Assembly: GCA_015698045.1 (NCBI GenBank)
Contig: BLAL01000180.1
Location: 744,001-808,000, forward strand
Origin: Rhizophagus clarus
Taxonomy: Eukaryota > Glomeromycota > Glomeromycetes > Glomerales > Glomeraceae
DNA: 64,000 bases
Direction: 5' to 3'
The stretch's first letter is position 1. Each line of letters begins with the position of its first letter. Shown here piece by piece: positions 1 to 13,232 of this stretch. Below the pieces are notes generated by a model that worked only from the letters and a program-made list of their open reading frames with translations, was not told where the DNA came from and made no database searches. A program made the position numbers and the translations under genes.

Positions 1-31
1 ACTAAATAATATAAATGTAATTTTTTTTTTT

Positions 32-3000
32 CTAGGTAACAAATAATGCTTTTTCATTAGTTGGAAATCCTATTTTGTCTAAAGCTACTCTAATATTTTC
101 ATTAAATTGATTTGTACCACAGATTATTAATTTAACTTGTTTAGAAGTATCTCTGGCAAATAATTTCATATAATTATGTCTTTCATTCATCAACATAAGT
201 TGATTTGTTGCAGCTTCACTTAAATTTGCAAGTTGAGATGGCGGTTGTGGAGATGAATAAGAAGGATAAGCTTGGTTGTAAATTAATTGTTGTTGATCTT
301 CTGGCTGGTAAATTGAATTATTATTGGGTAGAATTTGAACTGGAGAAGTTACAATATAATTGGGATCATAATCAACTTCTTGTATGGTATTATTAATAAT
401 TATATTAGAATTATAATAGTTGTTATCAATAGTCAGGTTGTTCATGCTACTGTTTCCAATGCCATGATTGGAGAATTTTGGTGGAACCGCAGGAGGTGCT
501 ATCGTATACCTTTCACTAATCCAATCATATAACAATGCTTCGTCAATTAATCCGCTATAATCTCTCCAAACTGCTGGTGGCTTGTATAAAATATATTTAA
601 CTTCGAGTTTCCCATTAAGCGTTTGACGTAAATAATCAATATATTTTGGATAAATCATATCATCTAATTTATCATATGCTGCTAATAAATATAAGTTGAA
701 ATTGGAATTTGATGAATTTGCTTTTTCCATATGATATTGTATCTAAAAATATAAATAATAATTTTAATAATATGTATAAAAGATTTAATTAAAATTGTTT
801 TTTTTTAAGTATATATAACTTACCAATTGTAACATCGGTGTGATTCCAGTTCCACCACAAACCATAAACAAACAATCCCAACATAAGTCTTCCCTTTCTT
901 TATTTAATAATATTCCAGTTCTATTACCAAGTATTTCATTATTATTATTATTACTACTTTCACTTGAATTATTATTTCCAATATAACTATATCCTCTATG
1001 ATGATTTTCGTATTGGAAATAAGTTGCGAAGCTATTTGGTCTTATCATGTAATCTGCTAGTCCTCTATTAAAATTAAAGCCAAACGAACTTACAACAGGT
1101 GACGATGGTCTTGTTAATGTATTAGGTGGTTCTAATGTATTTGAGGGTGTTTGATTATTTGTTGACATTCTATCTGCTATATCAAATGGCCCTCTCACTT
1201 TAACCTCAAAATTTTTTAATTGTTTGTCCTATGATTGGTCAATAGAAAAATATTAGTATATAATATTATTAATAATAATATATATTTGTTGGTTTACTTA
1301 CCAAATGTTGAGTCATAACTCCATCTTTGTATATTTTAACCAGTATACAAAAACTTGTTTCAGTTGGTCCTTGAAGTGGAGTATAAGGTCTAATGATAAC
1401 GTGATTATTGGCATAACTCATAATTTCAATATAATCACCCGGAAGGAATTTTGGTAATTTATCATTTGGATGAATAACTTGAAACGTTAATTTTTTCACT
1501 ACATTTACAGCATTAGATCTTGTTACAACTTCTATATTTGTTAAAATATATCTTCTGAAAATATAAGGTGAATAAGGTAGCGGTTGCGGAATTAATGCTT
1601 TTTCAATATTTACTTGTTTTGTAGAATTATTATCTTCCGAGTCTATTCTAGCAATTACCATACTAGCTAATTTCGATGTAGCAAATTTTGAGTGACTATG
1701 CATTGCAACTCTACGATTCTTAAACGCTGTAGCATTAATCCTATCAACGGCATTAGCTACACTATAAGGTTTGTTCTTAGTAATACTTTGTCTATTCTCT
1801 TTATATGTATCATCCGTTAATGATGATATACTAGGTTCGGTAACATTATAATCTTCTTTAAAGCTATTTTGTATCACCGTTCTCACTATTGGATCGAAAA
1901 AGAAATCATTGGTAATATCCGTTCCTATAACACGTTGTAAGATTTTTTGTCCTCCTGGATGTAGTGGAATCCATTTATGTATATCAAATATCAATCCTTC
2001 TGCTACAACCAAATTCGCCCCTGTCATAATTCTTTTATTAAATTCCTAAATAATAAAAATAATAAATTAATTAATAAATTCTAAATAAATGTCAAAAAAA
2101 AAAAAAAAAAAAATCATTTTATGTTACTTACTTCCCAAGTAACGGCGGGTAAAGTTTCAAAGACCTCATCAGGAATACATTTATGAATACGCTTTGTTAA
2201 ATCATCCGATTCTTTTACTGGCCACAAAAATTGCATATTCTTAATTTTATAATAAAATTCACTTGCTGTTATCACAAATCCAAACAACACTATCATAATG
2301 TATAAGAATACATTTTATTATGATTTTCAAAATAAAAAAAATAAAATCAAAATAAAAATATATATATATAATAAAAATAATACCACAATACTTACTTAAC
2401 CATGCCGTATATGCCCAAATGAACCCTCTAACTGCACCAGTATTCCCTCCAAATTTCTGATCATATGTTATCATTCCCAAAAATATATTAGCCCTAAAAA
2501 CAAAATGAAATTTAGTTTTCTAAAGAAAAAATGCGTGAATATGTATGTTAAATAAAAGTACCAAGCAGTTAAAAGTAGCAGAGCTCCTAAATAAAAATGG
2601 AAATGTTTTAAATAACGAACAATTCCAGTTGATGCTGATTCAACGTGCTCCAAACTCCAAATCGACAATAAACCCAAAGAAATTTGTATTACTATTACGG
2701 AAATTATTGTTATTCCCACCCTATGATTAAGAAAATAATTAAGATTGGTGGATTGAATTCATGAAATTTTTTTTTGTTTTTTCTTACTTACAATGCATGA
2801 GAACTTGCTCCATGTGTAGTTGTTGCTGTTAGAGCTACTGCGGCAAATACTGCTACTATCATTCCACCAAACAAATTTAGGTTTCGATGTTGTACCATAT
2901 AGCTATCAATATGTCTTAAATATCTAACGATCCATACCGAACCTATAAACAAATTATATTTATTAATTTAAAAAATGAAAAAATGAAAATAAAAAAAAAA

Positions 3001-5939
3001 AATCGATTATTGATTATTTTATATTTACATGGGAATAAAACCCCCCAAATAATAAACATAGCAATTCCATGCATTTTTAATAATCTTGGTCTGTTATCTG
3101 TAAGATCCGTAGTTGCGCCTGTTTGGAAATTTATTGTTCTTTTGCCACGATTACCACCGTGATAAGTTAAAACATTTGTATTGGGATTCCAAGCATGAAC
3201 CACTAGTAGGAAAATATTAATTAAATTTAAATTTAATTATTCGTAAATAATTATTAATTATAATAAATAAATAAATATATATATATATATATATATATTC
3301 ATTTACTTACTTTCAATATCACCATCTAAAGATTTTCTATTTTTATTATTTATTGGACGAGTAACTTCAAGTGTAGTAGTACCATCTTGAACTTTTTGAT
3401 TAAAAATAGTAATAATTTGGTCATCATCGGGCAATTGCATGGGTACAATGCCAAGTCCTATTCCTTTATAATTTTTTCCAACAACAGAATTATCTTGATT
3501 CCAAAATATCATCATATCAGTGTCCGTCATACCATTACCATTAGGATTAAATCCTAATGCAAACCATGCATTTGTACTACTCATTGTAATCCGAAAAGTG
3601 ATATTTGTTGAATCCATTTTCCATTGAATATTATAATCATCAGAAAGTGATAAAGGTGAATTATAACCATTTTCAGCACCATCAACTGCTGCTGTTGAAG
3701 TGAAAGGTTGTACAAACCAAAGATTTTGAGGGTAATAAGAATCCGGAGTATTTCTTTTTATAATATCTAATAATGTTGTCGTTTGAATTTTTATTATATC
3801 ATCTTGACTAAATCCTGCATCCGCATTTTCATACCAAAATCTATCTGTAGCTCTAATTTTTATCCATTGTTCTGAAAAACTTTTATAAAATAATTCTCCA
3901 AAATTTCCTCCATTAACGTGATCTTCTGCTAAACCACCAATTAATGCTTCGATTCGATCTACCGTTGTATAGGTATCTTGCAATCTTTTCTGCACATCAG
4001 GATCACTTGATATTTCCGCAAATGAATTTTTTCTTGCTAATCCAAAAGCTTGTCTTGCATCATTATATAATAGAATACCATGGTCTCTACCTCGAATATT
4101 ATCGAGACTGAAAAATGAATAAAAAGGTTTTAGAACTTGTGTATATAATTTAAATCATCATAATAAGTAATTATTTTACCTAGAAATATCCATCCATCTT
4201 GAAGCATGAAAATAAAATCGCCTAAATAATAAAAAAATGTAGTGATTAAAAACAAAATACATGGATAAAAAAAAATAAAGTAAACTTACACAAAGTCACC
4301 AACATAAATATCAACTTCTTCTTGTCTACAAAAAATTTCATATTAGATAATTAAATTAAGAAAGAATATAAATTCATTATAATAAATACCTTTGCAGTGC
4401 TAATGAAAGTGCAATTGATGGAACTCCAAATATTTTTATTAATTGAGAATTTTGTAAATCGTTTAATGTCAAAGTTGTAAGTGGTTCACCTTGTCCATCT
4501 ACTATTTCGTGAAAATCACTAATCATAATATATAAATTTTAATATTAAAATTAACAAATATCGATAAAATGGGCGACATATTTATTTACCTGAGTTCAGA
4601 ATGACCATATCGATAAGTTACAGTAGAAAAGAAAGTGTCAATAGATGGCATAATATCTGGTTTATATCCATCATATTTAGGTAAAGGAGTTCCCAATGCT
4701 GTCCCGACTGTTAAATATTATATATATTATAAATAATCAGCAATATATAAATCAGATAACATTTTGTTATAATTAAAACTTACGATATTCATAAAAAGTA
4801 ATTTTTTGGAGAAAAGCTATAACCCATCTTCTAGCTTCTTGAAAATAAGTTTCATCATTCCAACTATTCCCATGAATGGCGAACAATTCATCACATATTC
4901 GATTGTGTTCACGTAAAAAAAGTATATGAAAAAAATCCGTAAAAACATTTCTTCCAAATTCTGCGCTATATCCATATATATAATCACCATTCACATCGAC
5001 AGGTGGATATCCAAATGCTCCATCAGGTGTAGTAGAATCTTTGATTAAAATCATTTTCCCATTATTCTTATAATCTCTGATCTTTCGTAAATCAGCATCA
5101 CTGTTGCCATAGACTGTAGAACCGTCAACGAATGATGAGGGTTCATTGATTCCTGTATTACCACCATCTGCTACTGATCTATTAAATGGCAATGTTCCTC
5201 CCTATATAATATTAATTATGTTAATAAATAATATTATAAAAAAATATATTAATAAGGAATAATCAGTTTTCTTACTGGAAGAAAAGTAAAGTTTGAAGGT
5301 TTTGGACCATTCTTATAACTAGATAAGTAAAGTTGATCGTCTTGTGGAATATAAATTCCTTGTGGATAATTAACTCCTACATCGAATCCAGAACTAACAT
5401 CCATTTTCACGAATAGTCCCCAGTATGTTAACTGAAATATTATTGTGGCGCAGCAAAGATGTTTATTATTAACTGCGGCAAGGTCTAAAAAATGCATCAA
5501 AAAAAAAAAAAAAGGATCTTACCACATGAGAAACCTTTCGTTTACTTTTGTATTTTTCCAAAAGTGCTACATTAAACATATCATCATCTTTTGATTGTTT
5601 AGACATAACTTTATCACTAACACATCTAGGTAAAGGAAATACACCATTAGGTAAATTTGCAGCACAAGTATTAGGTGTATTCGTATTCGGAGCAGCTACA
5701 TAGTTTCCGGGAGTATTAATCAAATTATTATTCGTATCTGCGTAAAAGGATGTTGAAGGAACATTTCTCACGAAGGGGGTTTCCGGAATACCGGCCGATG
5801 GTTGATTTCTATTATTACCTTCGCCATTTATTGAACGATATTCTACACATATTGTTGTAGTTATTAAAATGAATGTGAAGAGAAGATAGGATAAAAATTT
5901 GAAAAGTATATTGTTAATTATCATTGTTAAGTGAAGCAA
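32..5939 (-). CDS. Peroxidase-DOMON-cyt b561-cyt b5-FAD/NAD reductase fusion (DUOX-like redox protein)
   Basis: Sixteen exons on the minus strand, in order 5523-5939, 5276-5431, 4784-5201, 4590-4707, 4390-4518, 4290-4325, 4180-4221, 3311-4107, 3029-3202, 2792-2942, 2562-2720, 2396-2493, 2132-2289, 1302-2045, 824-1228 and 32-742; phases agree and total 1570 residues. An N-terminal signal peptide is followed by an animal-type haem peroxidase (about 140-570) with PGGTLPFNRS, FLREHNR and the proximal-His segment YRYGHSEL. Then come a DOMON domain (about 590-700), a five-helix cytochrome b561 (about 745-910; MHG, THGASSHAL, HFYLG), cytochrome b5 (HPGG), an FAD domain (RPYTP, VRGPFD) and an NAD domain (GGTGITPML). 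Topology predicts peroxidase and DOMON outside, b5 and reductase in the cytosol, so NAD(P)H electrons could cross the membrane. The distal peroxidase motif reads WGLFVKMD where the family has GQxxDHD, so the distal His is lost. Low-complexity insertions interrupt the b5 and reductase domains. The start could also be the Met at 5924. Confidence 0.9.
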
Positions 5940-7803
5940 CTATCATCCTACGTTGATAGAAAATTTAAGGACAATATATATTAATTATATTGATAATTAA
6001 TAAATAATATTTATTTATCAATTAGCAACCGATTAATTAAGGCCAAAGGATCGAAATAAATAGGATCATGAATTTCTCGGATTTTTAATGCTTTTATAGA
6101 TATATTTTTTAATAAAACGAATATATATTTACAAATTGTTTAATAAATTATATGCATATAAAATTTTTGTGCGCGCAATACAAACACATTCATAACAGTT
6201 GATCTATCTCGCTTTAAATAAAACCAATTTATAAAGTAACTTCTTTAAGTTAGAAGAAAAAAAATTAAGAACTTGAATTTTCTTTAACAAAGTACTATCC
6301 CGCATTAGTTCATTTCCTTTTACATGATGTATCTATTTTAAAAGATTTTTTTTGAGATTTTTTGGGACAAATTAAATATTTAAAATTTATAATGAATAGA
6401 ATTCAGGAAATTATATATACCATTATGTTTATCTTTTGTTAATCATATAAAACCCTGAAGATATGCAAAATGGAAATTTTTAAAGGAGTTTAAAAATATT
6501 CATCACTTAAAATATAATGTTAAATGTCGTAATATTCGAAAAAAGACATTTACCTTAATTAGAAATTTGTAATAATAAATAATTTTTTTTTTTATTTATG
6601 AAACCAAAATTAATTGTACGACGATTCACGTTAAAATACTGATAATATAATCGTATATAATATGATTAGCCATTTTGTACATTACACAACTTACACGAAA
6701 CTTATTCGCAATTCAATTTGGCAATTTTATTTCAACATTTGTGCATATGCATATCCTTAACTTCTGATTTGGATCGATTCAATGATTTGTTCGATGAGAG
6801 TAATATATAAATAGGTTTTGTCACCGAAGAATGGCGCTATGGCATGAAAAATCCGACCAGAATTGGCATAGTCAAACAATTCGGAATGATAGGCTTATTA
6901 TATTATTTATACTATGAATTATAAGCAATTTGTATGACAAACAATTGGTCCCTTTGGGCCCTTAATAAAAGTTGTAAAACGATGTTTTTTTTTTAATTAA
7001 ATCATTAAATGTTTATTGGTAAAAATGTTCTACTAAACAAATAAACGACAAAATTTTATTTCGTTTCTTCCGTTTCATATTATAAAAATTGTAATTAATT
7101 ATTTCAATTCAATTTTTTTACGTTATATGATAAAGTAATTTTCTTCTCAGTTTTTATGATTTCTTCATGTAACATTTTTTTTTTTTTTTTTTTTAACAAC
7201 CCAGAAAATATTTTAATTATCTTTTTCCTCCTTTTCCTCGTATTTAAAAAAAATTTCGGATTATTAATTTATTTTATTTTTGAATTTTAATTTTTTCATT
7301 GAATTAATTGGTAATAATTTATTTTAATCAACTTCTTGGATCATTCTTCGTAATCCAAATAAATATAAATATACACAATACATTATTATGCATTTGCAAT
7401 TCGGAATTTCCGTCGATAAATATTTGATTAATAATTTTTAAATGACACATAAATCCAAAATTTTGACAGACGAAATTCTTTAAGTCGAATGTCGAAAATC
7501 AAACAATAAGTATTTACCAATTACCGGTAATTATCAATCTGCATGTGATCGATAGATATATATAATCTGACATAAAGACTAAACTTGATTAATGAAAGAA
7601 GGTAATTTTTCGTAATTTTTAAAGAATTTAGATATTCCAGATTTCTAGCACGATGAACAGTCGGATGAACCAACCATTTGTAAGTCACGCGTAAATTTGT
7701 CCAGTTGATCGAATCTCGTGACCCTGCGCCAAACTGGTTTTTAAGGATTCTTAGGGATCTGCATTTTTGATAATCATAACAAGTTTTAGTTTCTACAAAA
7801 ACA
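5940..7803. other. Divergent intergenic region, peroxidase fusion / GCP6-like gene
   Basis: AT-rich spacer of 1.86 kb between two divergently transcribed genes, so it should hold both promoters. I see poly-T runs and scattered TATA-like strings, but no open frame, RNA gene or repeat that I can support. Confidence 0.6.
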
Positions 7804-10800
7804 ATGATAAGCGAAAGTGACTTACTTTTAAATAAAGATAATAACTTACAAGAATTATTTTCTGAAATTAGTGTACCTGATACACGCTCAATTTTATTTG
7901 GAACTTTAGGTATTTATTTACTTATCGTAACTTTTTTTTAAATCATTGATTTATTTATTTATATTAAAATTTTTTTTTTTCGTTTTATTTATTTATTAGA
8001 CCAGGATAATAATTTTAACTTAAACAAAGACTTTGATTGTTCATTTCGTATACCAGATTTGCCAACTCGTCCTATTGATGTTCTATTAGATTCTTTACCA
8101 ATTCCAAATCCACAATTCATACTTAATCAATCTAAAGATTCTCAGAAATCATCAATTGATGATGATGAAACTCAAAGTTTTATATCTACACAAATATCTG
8201 AGGATTCAATACCTGAAGAAAAGTCAATATGGGACAATGTGATGAATTTTGATAAGAAACAGGTGTTGTAAACATACTTAGAGAAATTATTTGGGTTTAC
8301 ATTTTTTAATTTGTTTTTTTTTTTTTTTTGTATTAAGGGACAAATGCTATCTTGGGAGTCAACTGGAACATTAAAATTAAAACACAATCTAACTTCTCCA
8401 TATTTATTAGAGTCAGATGTTTCAGTATTTGAATCTGTTTATCATAGTCATTTTCACCATTCTTATGGATATAATGATTTTGCTGTTCCTCATGAAATCT
8501 TAATACAAGATATCCTAAGTTTAATAACTGGAATCCAATCAAAAATATTCTCTTATAATATATCTAATAGGAAGTTTATTTCAAAATATTTAAACCTTCG
8601 CATAAGTGGATGTAGTTCTAAAAGTATAAACAAGTATGCCTAAAAAGGATTATATCATTAGAAATAATAATAATAATAATAAAAAAAAAAATACATTATA
8701 TATTTAAGAAAGATTTTATTTTCTAGGATGTTGAAACGCTTTTTAAATCTTGGTTCACATATTAGGAGACTTGAAAATGTTGCAGAAAAATGCATGAAGA
8801 GTTCACGGTATAACTATTATTTATTGAAAGATATTATTAGAAATTATTTTATTTATTTACTTGGCATAAAAATTTATTTATTAGCTTATATGGATTAACT
8901 GGTGTTACCTTTGGACGGTCACTTTCTTCCTTTATCTCATTTGTACGAACCTCAATTGTTACTATAGTTGAAACAATAACTGATCAGGGTCAAATGAAAA
9001 TTATTCGGCTTTATCATTTAATAGATGATGTTTCATTAGTAATTGAAAGGATTGCGGCTTTTTGTCGATGTGTATGTATTTTGTGAATGTTTATTTGACA
9101 TCAATTTGATTAATTGTATAAAATTATGAATTTTTAGGATGTAGAGAATTCAAGGATATTAGGATTGACAGAAGATCAAAAAGAACAACTTGATCACGAA
9201 GGATTTTATGTACCATTCGGCTCGAATATTCTATCAGAGTTATATGTTACTGCCGAGTCAATAGATGCAGTACGAATTCCACTCCTAAAATCTGTGTTAT
9301 TGGCATTTTTGGAACAGTCGAGCTATCCTTTTTTTCATATGTTAAGTTCTTGGTTAGGCGTTGGTTCATCATCATCTCATCCTTCATTACCATTGGAATT
9401 ACAAAAAGGCGATTTTCTTGATCCATACGAAGAATTCTTCATTGACAATTTCGTAGTTGATTCAAATTATATTAAACAAAATGGAGACGAATTTTGGCAA
9501 GGTGGAATTCATGTAAGTACTTTTCTGCGCTAGTCCAATTTTCATATTTAAAATTAAAATTTATTAATAATTCTTATTTAAATTTTTTATTAGGTAAGTG
9601 ATGATCATCCACTTCCCGCTTTTATTAATGTTGAGTTAGCTCGAGATGTTCTTGAGGCAGGAAAGTCTTTAAGATTGTTAAGAGATTGTCGTCCAAATCA
9701 CCCGCTATGCAATTCACGTGTTATATTAGATCAAACAACTGGTAAACGAGCTTGGAACATAGAGATGAGATGGTTGTTCATCCAAGGAGATATTGACAAG
9801 TAAGTGAAGAACCGCAAAAAAAAAATAATCTTACAAATATATATATATTTTTATTTCATGTTGCGTTTTATGTTATTTTACATATTTGTAATTATATAGT
9901 ATGAGAGAACAGCTACAAAATTATTCAAAAGAGATGACGATAGCAATTGTTGTACAAGATGAACATCGTAAAGCGGAAATTGCTAGGATTCGTGAACGTT
10001 ATCAAAAAAAAATGTCAAAACGAAAACAAGACGTTAAGTCAATGAGTTTTCTCGTATTTTTTTTTTTTCTAATTAAATCTGACTTTATTTATTGCAATAT
10101 TTCAGGCCGAATTACATCTTAATCAAAAGAAGGAATCTATCAGAATAGAACTTGAAGAACGATTAAAAAAGAAAACTGAATGGAAGAAAAGTGTTGAGGT
10201 AATTTTTTTTTTTTTTATAAATAAATATATTTATTTATAATAGTTCGATTATTAATTGTATATTTGTAATTTAGAAATATTTAACAGAAAAAAAATTAAA
10301 TATTCCTGGAACCACTCCTAACTTAAGTAAACCCTCAATCATAATACCACCACTAGAAAAATCCAGAAATACCCCAATTTTTGTGGAATCGCCACAAAGT
10401 TTACATAAGGACATTGAATCATCTATGAATCAGAGAGAAACTTATGTAGAGAATGATCCAGATCGTGCTCATGATACTTTGAACATTGAAAATCTACGTC
10501 GAACGGATATATTTGATCTTTCACTGTCATGTTCAGCAAATGATGATCCAACAACTGCATTGATTGAACGTCTTTTACAAGTACAATCTTCGAAATCTTC
10601 TTATGCGCACAAAGAATATATTCTTCCTTTAAGGGCTATTACGGAACTAGTTGTTCGGCAAACTTTACTTTGTCATTGTCGACTGATTAATGCTTCAATC
10701 TTATCTATCTTCTTCAATGATCTTGATCTTCGCGCACATTTGAATGTCTTACGAGATTTTATGCTTATGGGCAATGGAACATTTGTTTCTGGGTTGGTGG

Positions 10801-12180
10801 AAGCATTATTTAATGACAATGTTGATCATGGAGAAGACTTTTTTCCAGCTAATAATAATCTCGGAATGGGTATAGGACTTGGCATTAGATTAAATAGTCG
10901 ACAAACTTGGCCTCCTGTTGGAATTGAGTGGAGGATGGCTTTAAAAGCCGTTATTGTAGAGACTATTCTTTTAGAAAAGAAGAATTTGGAAAATGAAGAT
11001 TCTCATCCGATAGATGCATGGGGTAAAGTTAATGATTTGGATAACATGCTTATGTTTGGTATTCACAATTATAATGAATCAGAAGTTTGTAATGATCCAA
11101 ACGGTAATCAGAATTATGATTTCATTGCATTAATCGTTATTAATTAATATTATGCAATATTTTAACCATTTATTTTGGTATCATTTCATTATTTAAGCTT
11201 TAGAAGCACTAGATTTTCTTTATCTTGATTTTAAACCTCCTTATCCGATTAACGTAATTATAACTCCGAACTCTATATTAAAATATAATCGATTATTTAC
11301 ATTTCTTTTGCGAGTATTACGTATGGGAACAGTTATTCGACATATTTATAAACTAACTCACGAACGTTATTTATATGATGATGAGGGAGAAGCTGCTCAG
11401 TATAGCGTACTTGTTCAAAACTTCCGATTTGATGCTCAACAATTCATTATTGCATTACATGAGTATGTATTTGATGTTGCAATATCAACTACTTGGACTC
11501 TATTTATGAAAAGATTAAATATAATTGCAAAAGAGTCGGAATTTGAGTTAACTCGCGAGCATATTTGGGGACGTGGAAGTACTAGCGAAACGGTTAGCCT
11601 TTTTGATGAACAATCAGATGTTTTTTCAGTAGGAAATGTAGATGAATTTGAAAATGAAGATGATGATGATGAAATTGGTGAAGGGGTAAAAGATCTTGAA
11701 TCATTACGTTCATATCACGATCATATTTTAGATCGTATGTTGTTTCAATGTTTACTTAAAAAAAAACAAGAGCCAATCATGAAGGTACTCAATGGAATTT
11801 TTACAGCAGTATTAGCATTCGCCAACAAATTACAACAAAAAAGGACACGTATAATTAGTTTGCAAAAAAGACAAGAGTTTTGGAATTCAATTAAAGACTT
11901 GCATGAAAAATTTAGATTCTGTACCGCAATGCTTGTGAAGATATTAACGGCTTTAGATGAAAAAGGTGGTGGAAGAATGGGATTGGGAATGAAACGTACC
12001 ACTAATATTAATCCTGAAGGAGAAAGTGCAGAAACTACAAGCCGTGATGATGGGAGATCTTACCATGATAAAGCTGATAATCAATCTGGCGGTGGATTTT
12101 TACAAGAATTTTTGTTAAGAGTGGATTTTAATGGTTTTTATGCTTCAATTGTAGCAAAAGAATTGTCGAAAAGAAAATAA
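7804..12180 (+). CDS. Gamma-tubulin complex component, GCP6-like (Spc97/Spc98 family)
   Basis: Eleven exons: 7804-7909, 8000-8262, 8338-8633, 8727-8807, 8885-9071, 9138-9512, 9594-9799, 9900-10032, 10106-10198, 10275-11103, 11198-12180; total 1183 residues. The N-terminal GRIP1 region contains the family signature PFFHMLSSWLGVG followed by DPYEEFF, then LPAFINVELARDVLEAGKSL. A charged coiled coil (about 505-600) separates it from the C-terminal GRIP2 region (LRDFMLMGNGTFVSGLVEAL; PYPINVIITPNSILKYN; FTFLLRVLR), which binds gamma-tubulin in this family. Length, the central charged linker and the LMGNGTF helix favour GCP6 over GCP2-5, but GCP5 is not excluded. Such proteins help nucleate microtubules at spindle pole bodies. 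The exon 8 donor is ambiguous (10033 or 10054, both in phase); I chose the one that keeps the coiled coil continuous. The intron 11104-11197 is needed to restore the LEALDFLYLDFKPP segment. Confidence 0.9.
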
Positions 12181-12889
12181 AGATAACTTGACATAAATAT
12201 GCATGCGCTGTAGGGTTGTTTATTTTCGATGCCCGAGTCTGTCCGAATTGTCTAATATAATGTAAGTCAACCCGTGTATTTGCATTTTGCATGAGTAGTT
12301 TTTTTATCCTTTCAAGCCTTTTTTTTCAACTTTTTTTCCTTGGCCTTTCCCTTAGAACTAAGTATAGTAAAAACTAAGTACGGTAAGAATTTTAAGTAGA
12401 AGCATCTAAAGACAAAAACCATAAGACGGGACATGCGCGCAATATTCGTAGACATAAAAAATTTCGATTCAATATATCAAAAGAGTGTAGACCATTGACG
12501 TATTAAGAAACGTAGTAGTATGAATTATTTTGATTGTCTTGTATTAATTTTCCGTTATTACCGTAAATTTACTTAGACAGTATAATTTTTGCATGTTTAT
12601 AACAATTTTTTTTCTATATTAAAATTATGTAATTAGGCATGCCATAAATCTAGACTAAATTCGTGGATTTTGAAAAATCTAATAGTAATTTTATCCTAGT
12701 CGAATATAATATATATCTAAAAAATTTCAAATTATTATTATAAGATAATCTAATATTATTTTACATTATTTTACAATAAAAAAAAGTGATAAAATTAATG
12801 AACTTTAATACTGAAATAGGTAAATTAAAATACCTTGTAACGTTAAAATACCCCAAATTAAACTTTGTTGGATATTTCAATCTATTTCG

Positions 12890-13007
12890 GACTCCCCAAA
12901 TTAATGTTTCGATTCGGAACACAGTCAGGTTTAATACACTTAATAGATGTCCAAGCCAAACCTAGATCATTACGTTATGATCGAATCGAAATTTTAATTT
13001 GGGAGTC
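12890..13007. repeat. Inverted repeat, 27-bp arms
   Basis: The segment 12890-12916 (gactccccaaattaatgttt...) is nearly the reverse complement of 12981-13007 (...aattttaatttgggagtc), with a spacer of about 64 bp. It could form a cruciform or be the ends of a small non-autonomous element. No clear target-site duplication is seen. Confidence 0.7.
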
Positions 13008-13114
13008 AAGTAGTGCGGCCTACCGTAAGTGTTGCAACTACCGTTGGCCACTGCCAGTCTTATTCAAGAACTTGATTCTTTAAATTGAATAGTACCCCTG
13101 GGTACAACTTTCAT

Positions 13115-13232
13115 CCTGTCAGTACTAAGAGAATTTAATATGTGAAAACTTTAAATCCCACTTATAATGGCTGTTAAATATGCGGAACTTAAATAAGTTC
13201 ACATATTACATATTTGATATATACCTGACAGG
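13115..13232. repeat. Inverted repeat with CCTGTCAG / CCTGACAGG ends
   Basis: CCTGTCAG at 13115 and AATATGTGAA at 13137 recur in reverse complement as TTCACATATT at 13198 and CCTGACAGG at 13224. A 14-bp near-palindrome, gtacccctgggtac, lies just upstream at 13092. Together with the 12890-13007 hairpin this suggests one or two decayed MITE-like elements. Confidence 0.6.

Noticed and set aside
5469..5511. Continuation of exon 1 of the peroxidase gene to a stop at 5469
   Set aside because: The consensus donor at 5522 and acceptor at 5432 give an in-phase join that restores the peroxidase fold (SHV-LTYWG).
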